From NCBI GenBank assembly GCA_026392465.1, contig JAPLCA010000036.1, positions 60,310-124,309 of the forward strand: a DNA stretch of 64,000 bases, written 5' to 3'. Below, in pieces: positions 1 through 10,213 of the stretch (its first letter is position 1; every line of letters starts with the position of its first letter). Below the pieces are notes generated by a model that saw nothing but the letters and a program-made list of their open reading frames with translations, was not told the origin of the DNA and searched no databases. This DNA is from Propionibacteriales bacterium. GTDB lineage: Bacteria; Actinomycetota; Actinomycetes; Propionibacteriales; Nocardioidaceae. The position numbers and the translations under genes were made by a program.

Positions 1-743
1 GGCAGCTGCCGGGCACCGTGCAGCCAGACGCCGTACCCGAGGGCACCACCGACGAGAGCGAGCCACAGGTAGCCGAGGACGGCCGTCGCGTCGAGCTCGA
101 GGGCGCCGGTGTCGGTGAACGGGACGAGCGGCGCGATCACGATGCCGCCGACGACGAGCTGCCAGGCCGTGCACGTCAGCGGGCGGTAGTCAGCAGGGAG
201 GCGCCAGCGGCTCGAGAGCAGGATCCCGACCGCCATGCTCGCCGTGCCCGCGATCGCCGCCGCGATCCCCCACGCGTCGACGCTCGTGCGCGAGGTGACG
301 GTCATGAGCGCCACCCCGCCGGCCGCGACCACGGCGAGCGCCACCTGCCGCCGGGGCGGCTGGCGCCAGCCGAGCATCGCGGTGAGCGCGGCGATGATGA
401 GCGGTTGCAGCGAGCCGACGACGGCGGCCAGTCCGCCGGGGAGCCGGTACGCGCTGATGAACAGCAGCGGGAAGAACGCTCCGATGTTCAGCACCCCCAG
501 CACCACCGTGCGCAGGCGCCACCCCACCGGCGGCAGGCCCGGCGCGATCGCGAGCAGCAGCAGCCCCGCCACCGCGGCGCGCAGGAAGCCCGCCGTCAGA
601 GGTCGGTCGGGTGGCAGCATCTCCGTCGTGACGACGTAGGTGGTGCCCCACACGAGCGGCGCGATCGCCGCCAGCAGGGTCAGGCCGACGAGCGAGGCCT
701 GCGCAGGCGGCGACGGCGCGGGACGCACCTCCAGCCCGCTCAT
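1..743 (-). CDS. EamA/DMT-superfamily transporter (partial, C-terminus off the left edge)
   Basis: About 247 residues are visible, read leftward from ATG 743, and the gene runs off the window. The protein is hydrophobic throughout and begins with the EamA pattern (WGTTYVVT near residue 29), followed by alternating helices and short basic loops. The second EamA repeat starts about residue 145. EamA proteins move small metabolites across the cytoplasmic membrane. The start overlaps the stop of the phosphoribosyltransferase gene (ATGA), so this is the last visible gene of the operon starting at 3190. In that company an exporter of a nucleoside or nucleobase-like compound is a reasonable inference, but the substrate cannot be read from the sequence. 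Confidence 0.85.
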   Translation of the reverse strand, partial: MSGLEVRPAPSPPAQASLVGLTLLAAIAPLVWGTTYVVTTEMLPPDRPLTAGFLRAAVAGLLLLAIAPGLPPVGWRLRTVVLGVLNIGAFFPLLFISAYRLPGGLAAVVGSLQPLIIAALTAMLGWRQPPRRQVALAVVAAGGVALMTVTSRTSVDAWGIAAAIAGTASMAVGILLSSRWRLPADYRPLTCTAWQLVVGGIVIAPLVPFTDTGALELDATAVLGYLWLALVGGALGYGVWLHGARQL

Positions 744-1489
744 GCGGTCGTCCCGTAGAAGCGGTCACCGAAGTCGCCGATGCCGGGGTGCATGAACGCC
801 TGTTCGGTGAGCCGTTCGTCCACGAAGCTGGTGACCACGCGCAGACCCGGGGCCACCTGCGCCAGGCGTTCCAGCGCCGACGGACAGGTGAGGACGTTGG
901 CGAGGATGACGTCCTCGAGCAGCAGACCGGCGTCCACGAGGGTGCTGAGCGCGAGCTGCACCGTGCCGGACGTGGCCATCATCGGGTCCAGCAGGATCAC
1001 GTCGGACCCGCGGGCCAGCCGCGGGAGCTTGGCGTAGAACAGCTGCGGCTGCGTGGTCACCGGGTCGCGCTGGATCAGGATCTTGCCGAACCTGGTGTCC
1101 GGGAGCATCTCGCGCAGCTCGTGCTCCATCGCGTCGCCGGCGCGGGGCACCGAGACCGCGGTGAGCCGCGGTGCACGGGGAGCGACCCCGGCGAACGTCG
1201 CACCGAGCGGCGTGCGGACGGGGTGCGGCTCGTGCCGTCGGACCGCGAGGGCCTCCTCCAGCACGAGGCGGATGATGCGTCGAGCGGCACGCACGAACAC
1301 GGCCTGGTCGGCCGTGTGGTCGCGGGCCGACGCGTGGAGGTGCACCAGGCCGGCCGTGCGCGGCAGGCAGGTGAGCCGCAGTGGCAGCGCTGCCACGGCG
1401 TCGGGCACCGCCGCTGACCCGACGAGGGTCCCGGCGAGACCGGCGGGCGGCTGGGCGGTCGGCGTGGCGACCAAGTGGTCGACGGTCAT
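740..1489 (-). CDS. upp: Uracil phosphoribosyltransferase, eukaryotic/FUR1-like type
   Basis: The enzyme converts uracil and PRPP to UMP. The PRPP loop is LLDPMMATSGT, and the C-terminal uracil-binding stretch is HPGIGDFGDRFYGT (bacterial consensus PGLGDFGDR). At 249 aa it is longer than the usual bacterial Upp of about 208 aa. The middle block (GKILIQRDPVTTQPQLFYAKLP region) and the preceding FVRAARRIIRLVLEEAL stretch look more like eukaryotic FUR1-type enzymes than ordinary actinobacterial Upp. It starts one base after the stop of the HAD gene and overlaps the transporter start, so it is cotranscribed with both. Next to a pseudouridine-phosphate glycosidase it could recycle released uracil, or raise UMP to outcompete a toxic analogue. 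Confidence 0.85.
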   Translation of the reverse strand: MTVDHLVATPTAQPPAGLAGTLVGSAAVPDAVAALPLRLTCLPRTAGLVHLHASARDHTADQAVFVRAARRIIRLVLEEALAVRRHEPHPVRTPLGATFAGVAPRAPRLTAVSVPRAGDAMEHELREMLPDTRFGKILIQRDPVTTQPQLFYAKLPRLARGSDVILLDPMMATSGTVQLALSTLVDAGLLLEDVILANVLTCPSALERLAQVAPGLRVVTSFVDERLTEQAFMHPGIGDFGDRFYGTTA

Positions 1490-1490
1490 G

Positions 1491-2201
1491 TCAGGTCCTC
1501 GTCGGGGCGTGGTCGAGCAGGAGAAGGGTCAGCGCGTCGAGGTGCGAGAGCACGCCGTGGGCCCCCGCCGACCGCAACGTCTCGGCCGCGTCGACGCCGT
1601 GGTCGAGGCCTATGCAGTGCATCCCCGCAGCCCGGGCCATCTGGACGTCGTGCGCGGTGTCGCCCACCACGACGCTGACGTCGGCACCCCGTCCGAGGGC
1701 ACGAAGGGCGTGGAGGGCGTGCTCGGCGTGAGGCTTGGGGTGCTGCACGTCGTCCGCCCCGACCACGACGGGGAAGGCGTCCGCGATCCCGGCGGAGGCG
1801 AGGATCGCGACGGCGCTGTCGTGGTACTTGCTGGTCACGACGGCCAGCGAGAGGCCCGCGTCGTGCATCCTCGCGAGGCCGTCGACGACGCCGGGGTAGA
1901 GCAGTGCGGCGGCCTCGGGCACGATCCGCTCGCGGAACCGACGCCGGTAGTCCGCGACCGCCTCGGCACGCTCCGGTGGCGTCGCGCCAGGGGCGAGCCG
2001 AGCGACCATCACGTCCAGCGGCAGGCCGATGAGGCGACGTGCCGCCTCGTCACGAGGTGCGGTGCCCGTGGTCGCGCCCACCGCTGCCGCCAGCTCGCGT
2101 GCGATGGCATGAGGCGTGTCGACCAGCGTGCCGTCGAGGTCGAAGAGCACGCACCGCACCTGGCCCGACGTGGTCAGGGAGGTGGACGACGGCGTCCTCA
2201 T
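1491..2201 (-). CDS. HAD-superfamily phosphatase, IndB/MinC-N-like
   Basis: A 236-residue HAD hydrolase with all four motifs: DLDGT at residues 21-25 (nucleophile Asp21, acid Asp23), VVTSKY as motif II, HPKP around motif III and VVGDTAHDVQMA as motif IV. The cap insert between motifs I and II is of the phosphoglycolate-phosphatase type. The start at ATG 2201 is set by its ATGA overlap with the end of the glycosidase gene. A HAD phosphatase paired with a PsuG homologue recalls IndA/IndB of indigoidine clusters and the MinC fusion of the minimycin cluster, where a phosphatase domain dephosphorylates the C-nucleotide. A pseudouridine-5'-phosphatase role is inferred. Other phosphomonoester substrates remain possible. 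Confidence 0.8.
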   Translation of the reverse strand: MRTPSSTSLTTSGQVRCVLFDLDGTLVDTPHAIARELAAAVGATTGTAPRDEAARRLIGLPLDVMVARLAPGATPPERAEAVADYRRRFRERIVPEAAALLYPGVVDGLARMHDAGLSLAVVTSKYHDSAVAILASAGIADAFPVVVGADDVQHPKPHAEHALHALRALGRGADVSVVVGDTAHDVQMARAAGMHCIGLDHGVDAAETLRSAGAHGVLSHLDALTLLLLDHAPTRT

Positions 2202-3190
2202 CGCGCCTGCTCTGCCAGGGCCGGGGCGAGAGCCGCGGCGACCTCGGCGCCGACGGCGGCGACCTGCAGCACGACGGCCTCGTTCGCGGCGGAGGACCGA
2301 CCGGCGGTCGCGGCGGCGACCTCCCGGGTGAGGAAGTTCGTCACCGCGGCACCCCGGACGCCCTCGGCGGCGGCGCGGGCGAGAGCACGGTCGATGGCGG
2401 CACCGACCTCCTGCTCGTCGAGCGCGTCCTCCGCCGCGATGGGGTGGGTCACGAGGACCGAGCCCGTGCCCGGCAGGCTGCGGTGCAGACCGATCGCGTC
2501 GGCCAGCACGCCGAGGTCGTCGATGCGCTCGGGGTTCGGCAGGCCACTGGACCGGCACAGGAACGCGGGAAAGTCGTCGCACCGGTACCCGATGACGGGC
2601 ACGCCTCTCGTCTCGAGGAACTCCAGGGTCCGGGGGATGTCGAGGACCGACTTCACCCCGGCCGAGACGACCACGACGCGCGAGCGCACGAGCTGGTGCA
2701 GGTCGGCGGACACGTCCATCGTCTCGACGTAGTCCCGGTGCACCCCGCCGAGTCCGGCGGAGGCGACGACGTCGATGCCCGTCAGCTCCGCGACCACCAT
2801 GGCCGCGGAGATCGTGGTGGCGCCGGACGTCCCGCTCGCCACGGTGGAGGCGAGCTCACGGCTCCCGATCTTGCGCGCCCCCTCCGCGAGCCGTTCGTGC
2901 TCCTGCTGGACCAGCCCGACGACGACCGTCCCGTCGAGGACGGCCAGGCTGGCCGGCACGACGCCGCAGGCGCGGACGCGACGCTCGCACTCCAGGCCGG
3001 CGGCGACGCGGCGCGGTGCCGGGAGGCCGTTGGCGGTCACGTTCGTCTCCAGCGCGACGACTGGTCGTCCGTCGTCCAGCGCCGCCCGCACCTCCTCCCC
3101 GAGACGGATCGGGATCCTCGGCGCGGACCGGTGGGCGGATCGCGGGACCGCCGGTGCGGTGCGTGGTGTCGTGAGCGTGGTTCGGGTCAT
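2198..3190 (-). CDS. psuG: Pseudouridine-5'-phosphate glycosidase (PsuG/IndA family)
   Basis: A 330-residue protein that reversibly cleaves pseudouridine 5'-phosphate to uracil and ribose 5-phosphate by breaking the C-C glycosidic bond. Family landmarks are ALET (Glu48), Lys107 before GSRE, the SGATTISAAM block, GLGGVHR and SAGVKSVLD, whose Lys180 corresponds to the Schiff-base lysine. I chose ATG 3190 because GGGGGTGAG lies just upstream; a GTG at 3199 is also in frame. There is no PsuK kinase beside it, unlike catabolic psuKG operons. Instead it heads an operon with a HAD phosphatase, a UPRT and a transporter. Its promoter and a likely operator lie upstream, facing a MarR gene. Confidence 0.9.
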   Translation of the reverse strand: MTRTTLTTPRTAPAVPRSAHRSAPRIPIRLGEEVRAALDDGRPVVALETNVTANGLPAPRRVAAGLECERRVRACGVVPASLAVLDGTVVVGLVQQEHERLAEGARKIGSRELASTVASGTSGATTISAAMVVAELTGIDVVASAGLGGVHRDYVETMDVSADLHQLVRSRVVVVSAGVKSVLDIPRTLEFLETRGVPVIGYRCDDFPAFLCRSSGLPNPERIDDLGVLADAIGLHRSLPGTGSVLVTHPIAAEDALDEQEVGAAIDRALARAAAEGVRGAAVTNFLTREVAAATAGRSSAANEAVVLQVAAVGAEVAAALAPALAEQAR

Positions 3191-3210
3191 GGGTCTCACC
3201 CCCGACCGAT

Positions 3211-3239
3211 ACCTTAGCGTTTATCCTTTTAATGCTCAA
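3211..3239 (-). promoter_or_regulatory. Likely promoter of the psuG operon
   Basis: Reading leftward there is a -35 box TTGAGC (3234-3239), a 17-base spacer and a -10 box TAAGGT (3211-3216), about 20 bases upstream of the psuG start. It lies in an AT-rich island unlike the surrounding GC-rich sequence. The operator palindrome overlaps the -35 box. Confidence 0.6.
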
Positions 3240-3247
3240 CTATTGAG
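3235..3247. promoter_or_regulatory. Putative MarR operator
   Basis: CTCAACTATTGAG is a perfect 5-bp inverted repeat with a 3-base spacer. It overlaps the -35 box of psuG and lies just upstream of the divergent MarR gene. A second small palindrome, CACTGAGTG, is at 3253-3261. The placement fits repression of both promoters by the adjacent MarR protein. Confidence 0.5.
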
Positions 3248-3262
3248 GTGAACACTGAGTGA

Positions 3263-3268
3263 TAGTCT
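3263..3268 (+). promoter_or_regulatory. -10 box for leaderless MarR mRNA
   Basis: TAGTCT is followed by exactly six bases and then the GTG at 3275. There is no Shine-Dalgarno sequence. The same TANNNT-N6-start layout recurs at several other genes in this window and supports the GTG 3275 start. Confidence 0.5.
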
Positions 3269-3274
3269 CGTGAC

Positions 3275-3772
3275 GTGGGAGATCTCGTGGACGACGTGGT
3301 GGAGCAGTGGGGTGTCGAGCGGCCGGAGATCGACGTCAGTCCCATGGAGGTGGTCGGCAGGGTGAGCCGCGCGGCGGCCCTCCTGGACCGGCGCATCGCC
3401 AAGCGGCTGGCGTCCTTCGACCTCCAGCCCGGAGAGTTCGACGTCCTGGCCACCCTGCTCCGCTCGGGCGCCCCCTACCGGCTGCCCGTCGGTCGTCTGA
3501 CCTCCCACACGATGGTCACGTCCGGCGCGGTCTCGCACCGGCTCAACCGGCTCGAGGACCGCGGCCTCGTCGAGCGGTCGACCGAGCCGACCAACCGACG
3601 CAGCGTCAACGTCCAGCTCACCGAGGCGGGACGGGACCTCGTCGACGCCGCGCTCCCCGCGCACGTCGAGAACGAGGACTCCCTCCTCGCCCCCCTGGAC
3701 GTCGACCAGCGACGCCAGCTGGCCACGCTCCTGCGCACGCTGCTGCTCGGCCACGGCGACTCCCTCGGCTGA
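3275..3772 (+). CDS. MarR-family transcriptional regulator
   Basis: A 165-residue winged-helix protein. Residues about 20-45 form the first dimerisation helix, and [19 protein letters not shown] at about 70-88 contains the recognition helix. The wing region includes [10 protein letters not shown] followed by DRRS-like basic residues ([14 protein letters not shown]). MarR proteins usually repress a divergent operon and release it on binding a small aromatic or toxic ligand. Here the divergent target is the psuG-HAD-UPRT-EamA operon, and a palindrome lies between them. The GTG start is supported by the leaderless -10 box six bases upstream. The ligand is unknown; a C-nucleoside, nucleobase or aromatic compound is a guess. 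Confidence 0.85.
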   Translation: MGDLVDDVVEQWGVERPEIDVSPMEVVGRVSRAAALLDRRIAKRLASFDLQPGEFDVLATLLRSGAPYRLPVGRLTSHTMVTSGAVSHRLNRLEDRGLVERSTEPTNRRSVNVQLTEAGRDLVDAALPAHVENEDSLLAPLDVDQRRQLATLLRTLLLGHGDSLG

Positions 3773-3831
3773 CGTCCGCAGACGGTCCCTCCGACGTCGG
3801 GTGGGTCGGTCGCGCTGCCGCCCGAGCACGA

Positions 3832-3867
3832 CGAAGCCCCCCGGACCCGAAGGTCCGAGGGGCTTCG
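3832..3867. terminator. Bidirectional terminator between MarR and tuf
   Basis: A 16-bp stem with one internal mismatch (CGAAGCCCC then CGGACC) closes over a four-base CGAA loop. It lies between convergent genes, 28 bases after the end of tuf in the minus direction. There is no long U tract, as usual in high-GC actinobacteria. Confidence 0.8.
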
Positions 3868-3894
3868 CTGCAGCAGAGCTGGTGTGTCGTCAGA

Positions 3895-5088
<1,194 letters not shown>

Positions 5089-5195
5089 TGGGGCTCCTCC
5101 TGGGTTGAGTGTTGCGCTGTCTGATGTGGTGCTGGGTCTGAAAGCCGTCGGGTCCCGCTGGGAGACCTAGGCCACCTTACCGATGACGCCGTTGG

Positions 5196-7307
<2,112 letters not shown>

Positions 7308-7351
7308 GGTGAGCTACCAGTTCCTTACGTCGAAGATGGATGCTGCTGGGG

Positions 7352-7822
7352 TCACCAGCGGTAGTGGGCGAAGGCGCGGTTGGCCTCGGCCATCTTGTGC
7401 GTGTCCTCGCGCTTCTTGACGCTGCCGCCGAGGCCGTTGCTGGCGTCGAGGAGCTCGTTCATGAGGCGCTCGGCCATGGTCTTCTCGCGACGCTCGCTCG
7501 AGTACTTGACCAGCCAGCGCAGGGCGAGGGTGGTCTGACGGGCGGGGCGGACCTCGATCGGGACCTGGTAGGTCGCACCGCCGACGCGGCGGGACTTGAC
7601 CTCGAGGGCCGGCTTGACGTTGTCGAGCGCGCGCTTGAGGGTGACGACCGGGTCGGTGCCCGACTTCTCGCGGGTGCCCTCCAGCGCCGAGTACACGATG
7701 CGCTGCGCGGTCTGCTTCTTGCCGTCGACGAGGATCTTGTTGATCAGCATCGTGACGAGCTGGTTGTTGTAGACCGGGTCGGTCTCGGGGACGCGCTTCG
7801 GCGCGGGGCCCTTGCGAGGCAT
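7352..7822 (-). CDS. rpsG: 30S ribosomal protein S7
   Basis: A 156-residue primary 16S rRNA-binding protein of the 30S head, starting [10 protein letters not shown] and ending NRAFAHYRW as expected for the bacterial family. Its ATG shares one base with the rpsL TAA stop (TAATG), so the two genes are translationally coupled. It is the second gene of the str operon. In bacteria S7 often autoregulates this operon, but I did not find a convincing S7-binding mimic here. Confidence 0.98.
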   Translation of the reverse strand: MPRKGPAPKRVPETDPVYNNQLVTMLINKILVDGKKQTAQRIVYSALEGTREKSGTDPVVTLKRALDNVKPALEVKSRRVGGATYQVPIEVRPARQTTLALRWLVKYSSERREKTMAERLMNELLDASNGLGGSVKKREDTHKMAEANRAFAHYRW

Positions 7823-8196
7823 TAGCTCTTCTCCTTCTTCGCGCCGTAGCGGCTGCGAGCCTGCTTGCGGCCCTTGACACCCTGCGTGTCGAGGGAGCCG
7901 CGGACGATCTTGTAGCGCACACCCGGGAGGTCCTTCACACGACCGCCACGCACGAGCACGATCGAGTGCTCCTGGAGGTTGTGGCCCTCACCGGGGATGT
8001 AGGCCGTGACCTCGGTACCCGAGGACAGGCGCACGCGAGCAACCTTGCGCAGCGCGGAGTTCGGCTTCTTCGGGGTGGTGGTGTACACGCGGGTGCACAC
8101 ACCGCGGCGCTGCGGCGAGCCCTTGAGGGCCGGCGTGCTGGTCTTGGTCACCTTGCTCTGGCGACCCTTGCGGACCAACTGGTTGATCGTGGGCAC
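7822..8196 (-). CDS. rpsL: 30S ribosomal protein S12
   Basis: A 124-residue decoding-centre protein, first gene of the str operon. The conserved loops [10 protein letters not shown] (about 43-52) and [12 protein letters not shown] (about 83-94), which hold the classic streptomycin-resistance positions, have the wild-type lysines. The start is GTG at 8196, preceded by AAGAAAGAAG, and the end overlaps rpsG. Upstream lies about 115 nt of untranslated leader and a probable promoter, then a long repeat element. Confidence 0.98.
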   Translation of the reverse strand: MPTINQLVRKGRQSKVTKTSTPALKGSPQRRGVCTRVYTTTPKKPNSALRKVARVRLSSGTEVTAYIPGEGHNLQEHSIVLVRGGRVKDLPGVRYKIVRGSLDTQGVKGRKQARSRYGAKKEKS

Positions 8197-8311
8197 TACG
8201 GACTTCTTTCTTCAGGCGAGAAGGACTCTGAGTCGTGCTGCACTCGCCGCCGGACTGGAACGAGGTGGCGGGATGCGCGCAGCGGCCCGGACAATCCAGG
8301 CACAGCACTCA

Positions 8312-8341
8312 ACAGTACCTCCCGGCACCACCCCGGGCAAA
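8312..8341 (-). promoter_or_regulatory. Probable str operon promoter
   Basis: Reading leftward there is a -35 box TTTGCC (8336-8341), an 18-base spacer and a -10 box TACTGT (8312-8317), about 115 bases upstream of rpsL. It lies at the rpsL-proximal edge of the first repeat element. Confidence 0.45.
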
Positions 8342-8384
8342 TTCCGGGGTGCGCGATCAGGCCTGCCGTGCCGGTGCGCGGGTC

Positions 8385-9125
8385 TCGTCCTGCGGCTGCG
8401 TCGCCGTGGCCTCTCGTCGACCTGCGGCTGCGGCGGGTGGCTGGTCGTCGACCTGCGGCTGCGGCGGGGTGGCTGGTCGTCGACCTGCGGCTGCGTCGGT
8501 GCGGGTTCGCGGTCGGGTGGGGTGCGCTGGCGCAGGTCGGTGGTCGGGTGGGGCTGCGCTGGCGCGGCTTCTCGTGGAGGTGGTCTCCGAAAGGGCCTCG
8601 ACCGGGCGGCTGGGCGCGAGCTGGTCTGGGTTCTCGGGCTGTGGCTCCCGCGTTGGGACGCATGATTCTGCGTTTGCGCGGTCCGGCGGTGGATCTGCCA
8701 CCTTCTGAGCGCTCTTCAGGTGGCAGAGCCACCGACGAGGGGCGAGGGGTGTGAAGGATTCTTCCTTCTCGTGGAACGGTCCACGAGAAGGAAGAATCCT
8801 TCGTCTCCCCAACGCAAAGGGCACCCAAGATTCTGCATTCACGCGAACCAGACCGAACGCTTCTGCGTTCACCACGGGATCCCGTAGCAAACGCAGCATC
8901 CTTCGAGTCCCAACGCACGAACGCAGAATCTTGCGTCCCACGCGGGCCGCAGCCCGAGAACCCCGACCAGCTCGCGCCCAACCGCCCGGTCGAGGCCCTT
9001 TCGGAGCGCAGGACGAGTCGAAGCCGCGCCAGCGCAGCCCCACCCGAGCGGTGAGCCGCACCAGCGCACCCCCACCCGACCGAGAAGCCGCGCCGACGCA
9101 CCACACCCCCACCCTCGTGCGAGGG
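8385..9125. repeat. Compound palindromic element, copy 1
   Basis: This element fills most of the 956-base gap between rpsL and fba. Left flank (about 8389-8580): GC-rich units starting CCTGCGGCTGCG at 8389, 8421, 8452 and 8484, then GCTGCGCTGG-type units. Inverted arms: 8585-8626 pairs with 8965-9006 over 42 bp with one mismatch, continuing inward imperfectly to about 8675/8915. Core: hairpin GGTGGATCTGCC...AGCCACC (about 8688-8732), a perfect 23-bp-arm hairpin at 8753-8802 with loop ACGG, and seven copies of an 11-mer close to AACGCAGAATC at 8664, 8757, 8788, 8829, 8859, 8890 and 8920. Reading frames across it are open only by composition. I see no gene in it. Confidence 0.85.
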
Positions 9126-9152
9126 CGGGGCTGCGGCGGGGGTGCGGGTGGG

Positions 9153-10172
9153 TCAGAGGGCGGTGCCGGCGGAGCGGAGGTTCTGGCAGGCCTCGACGAC
9201 GCGGGCGGCCATGCCGGCCTCGGCGGCCTTGCCCCAGGCGCGGGGGTCGTAGGCCTTCTTGTTGCCGACCTCGCCGTCGACCTTGAGCACGCCGTCGTAG
9301 TTGGTGAACATGTGGCCGACGACGGGGCGGGTGAACGCGTACTGGGTGTCGGTGTCGACGTTCATCTTGACGACGCCGTAGTCGACGGCCGCGGAGATCT
9401 CCTCGGGGAGGGAGCCGGAGCCGCCGTGGAAGACGAAGTCGAACGCGTCGTCCTTGCCGTACTTCGCGGCGACGGCCTCCTGGGCGGCCTTCAGCACCTC
9501 GGGGCGCAGCTTGACGTTGCCGGGCTTGTACACGCCGTGCACGTTGCCGAACGTGAGGGCCGTCAGGTAGCGGCCCTTCTCGCCGAGGCCGAGCGCCTCG
9601 ACCGTGGCCAGCGCGTCCTCGGGGGTCGTGTACAGGTGCTCGCCCATGCCGCCCTCGACGCCGTCCTCCTCGCCGCCGACCACGCCGATCTCGACCTCGA
9701 GGATGATGTGCGCGGCGGCGGCCTTCTCGAGCAGCTCCTGCGCGATGACGAGGTTCTCGTCGAGCGGCACGGCCGAGCCGTCCCACATGTGCGACTGGAA
9801 GTACGGCAGGCCGCCTCCCTTGACGCGCTCGGTGGAGGCCTCGATGAGCGGGCGGACGAAGCCGTCGAGCTTGTCCTTCGGGCAGTGGTCGGTGTGCAGG
9901 GCGACGTTGACCGGGTACTTCTTGGCGACCTCCTGCGCGAACGCGGCGAACGCGAGCGAGCCGGACACCATGTTCTTGACGGTGGGGCCCGAGAAGTACT
10001 CGGCGCCGCCGGTGGAGACCTGGATGATGCCGTCGGACTCGGCCTCGGCGAAGCCGGCGAGGGCGGCGTTGAGCGTCTGCGACGACGACACGTTGATGGC
10101 CGGGAAGGCGAACGACTCGCTCTTGGCCTTGTCGAGCATCGCGGCGTAGGTCTCGGGGGTGGCGACGGGCAT
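9153..10172 (-). CDS. fba: Class II fructose-bisphosphate aldolase
   Basis: A 339-residue zinc-dependent aldolase that interconverts fructose 1,6-bisphosphate with dihydroxyacetone phosphate and glyceraldehyde 3-phosphate. Zinc-site and catalytic landmarks are ALHTDHCPKDK (about 107-117), LEVEIGVVGGEEDG (about 170), FGNVHG and FHGGSGS. The start at ATG 10172 has AAGGAGA upstream. Length matches actinobacterial class IIA enzymes. The stop codon is followed within about 30 bases by repeat element copy 1, which is in the position of its 3' untranslated region. Confidence 0.96.
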   Translation of the reverse strand: MPVATPETYAAMLDKAKSESFAFPAINVSSSQTLNAALAGFAEAESDGIIQVSTGGAEYFSGPTVKNMVSGSLAFAAFAQEVAKKYPVNVALHTDHCPKDKLDGFVRPLIEASTERVKGGGLPYFQSHMWDGSAVPLDENLVIAQELLEKAAAAHIILEVEIGVVGGEEDGVEGGMGEHLYTTPEDALATVEALGLGEKGRYLTALTFGNVHGVYKPGNVKLRPEVLKAAQEAVAAKYGKDDAFDFVFHGGSGSLPEEISAAVDYGVVKMNVDTDTQYAFTRPVVGHMFTNYDGVLKVDGEVGNKKAYDPRAWGKAAEAGMAARVVEACQNLRSAGTAL

Positions 10173-10213
10173 GGAGTCTCCTTGCAGGGCGGCCGGACGG
10201 CGGTGCGCCCAGC

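Noticed and set aside
8585..9006. Insertion sequence or MITE with known terminal repeats
   Set aside because: No transposase frame and no clear target duplication could be seen, because the flanks are themselves repetitive. A non-autonomous mobile origin is left open in the findings.
8196..9104. Protein-like open frames in the repeat elements
   Set aside because: The frames follow inverted and tandem repeats, occur on both strands, and contain only repeat-derived peptides with no ribosome site.
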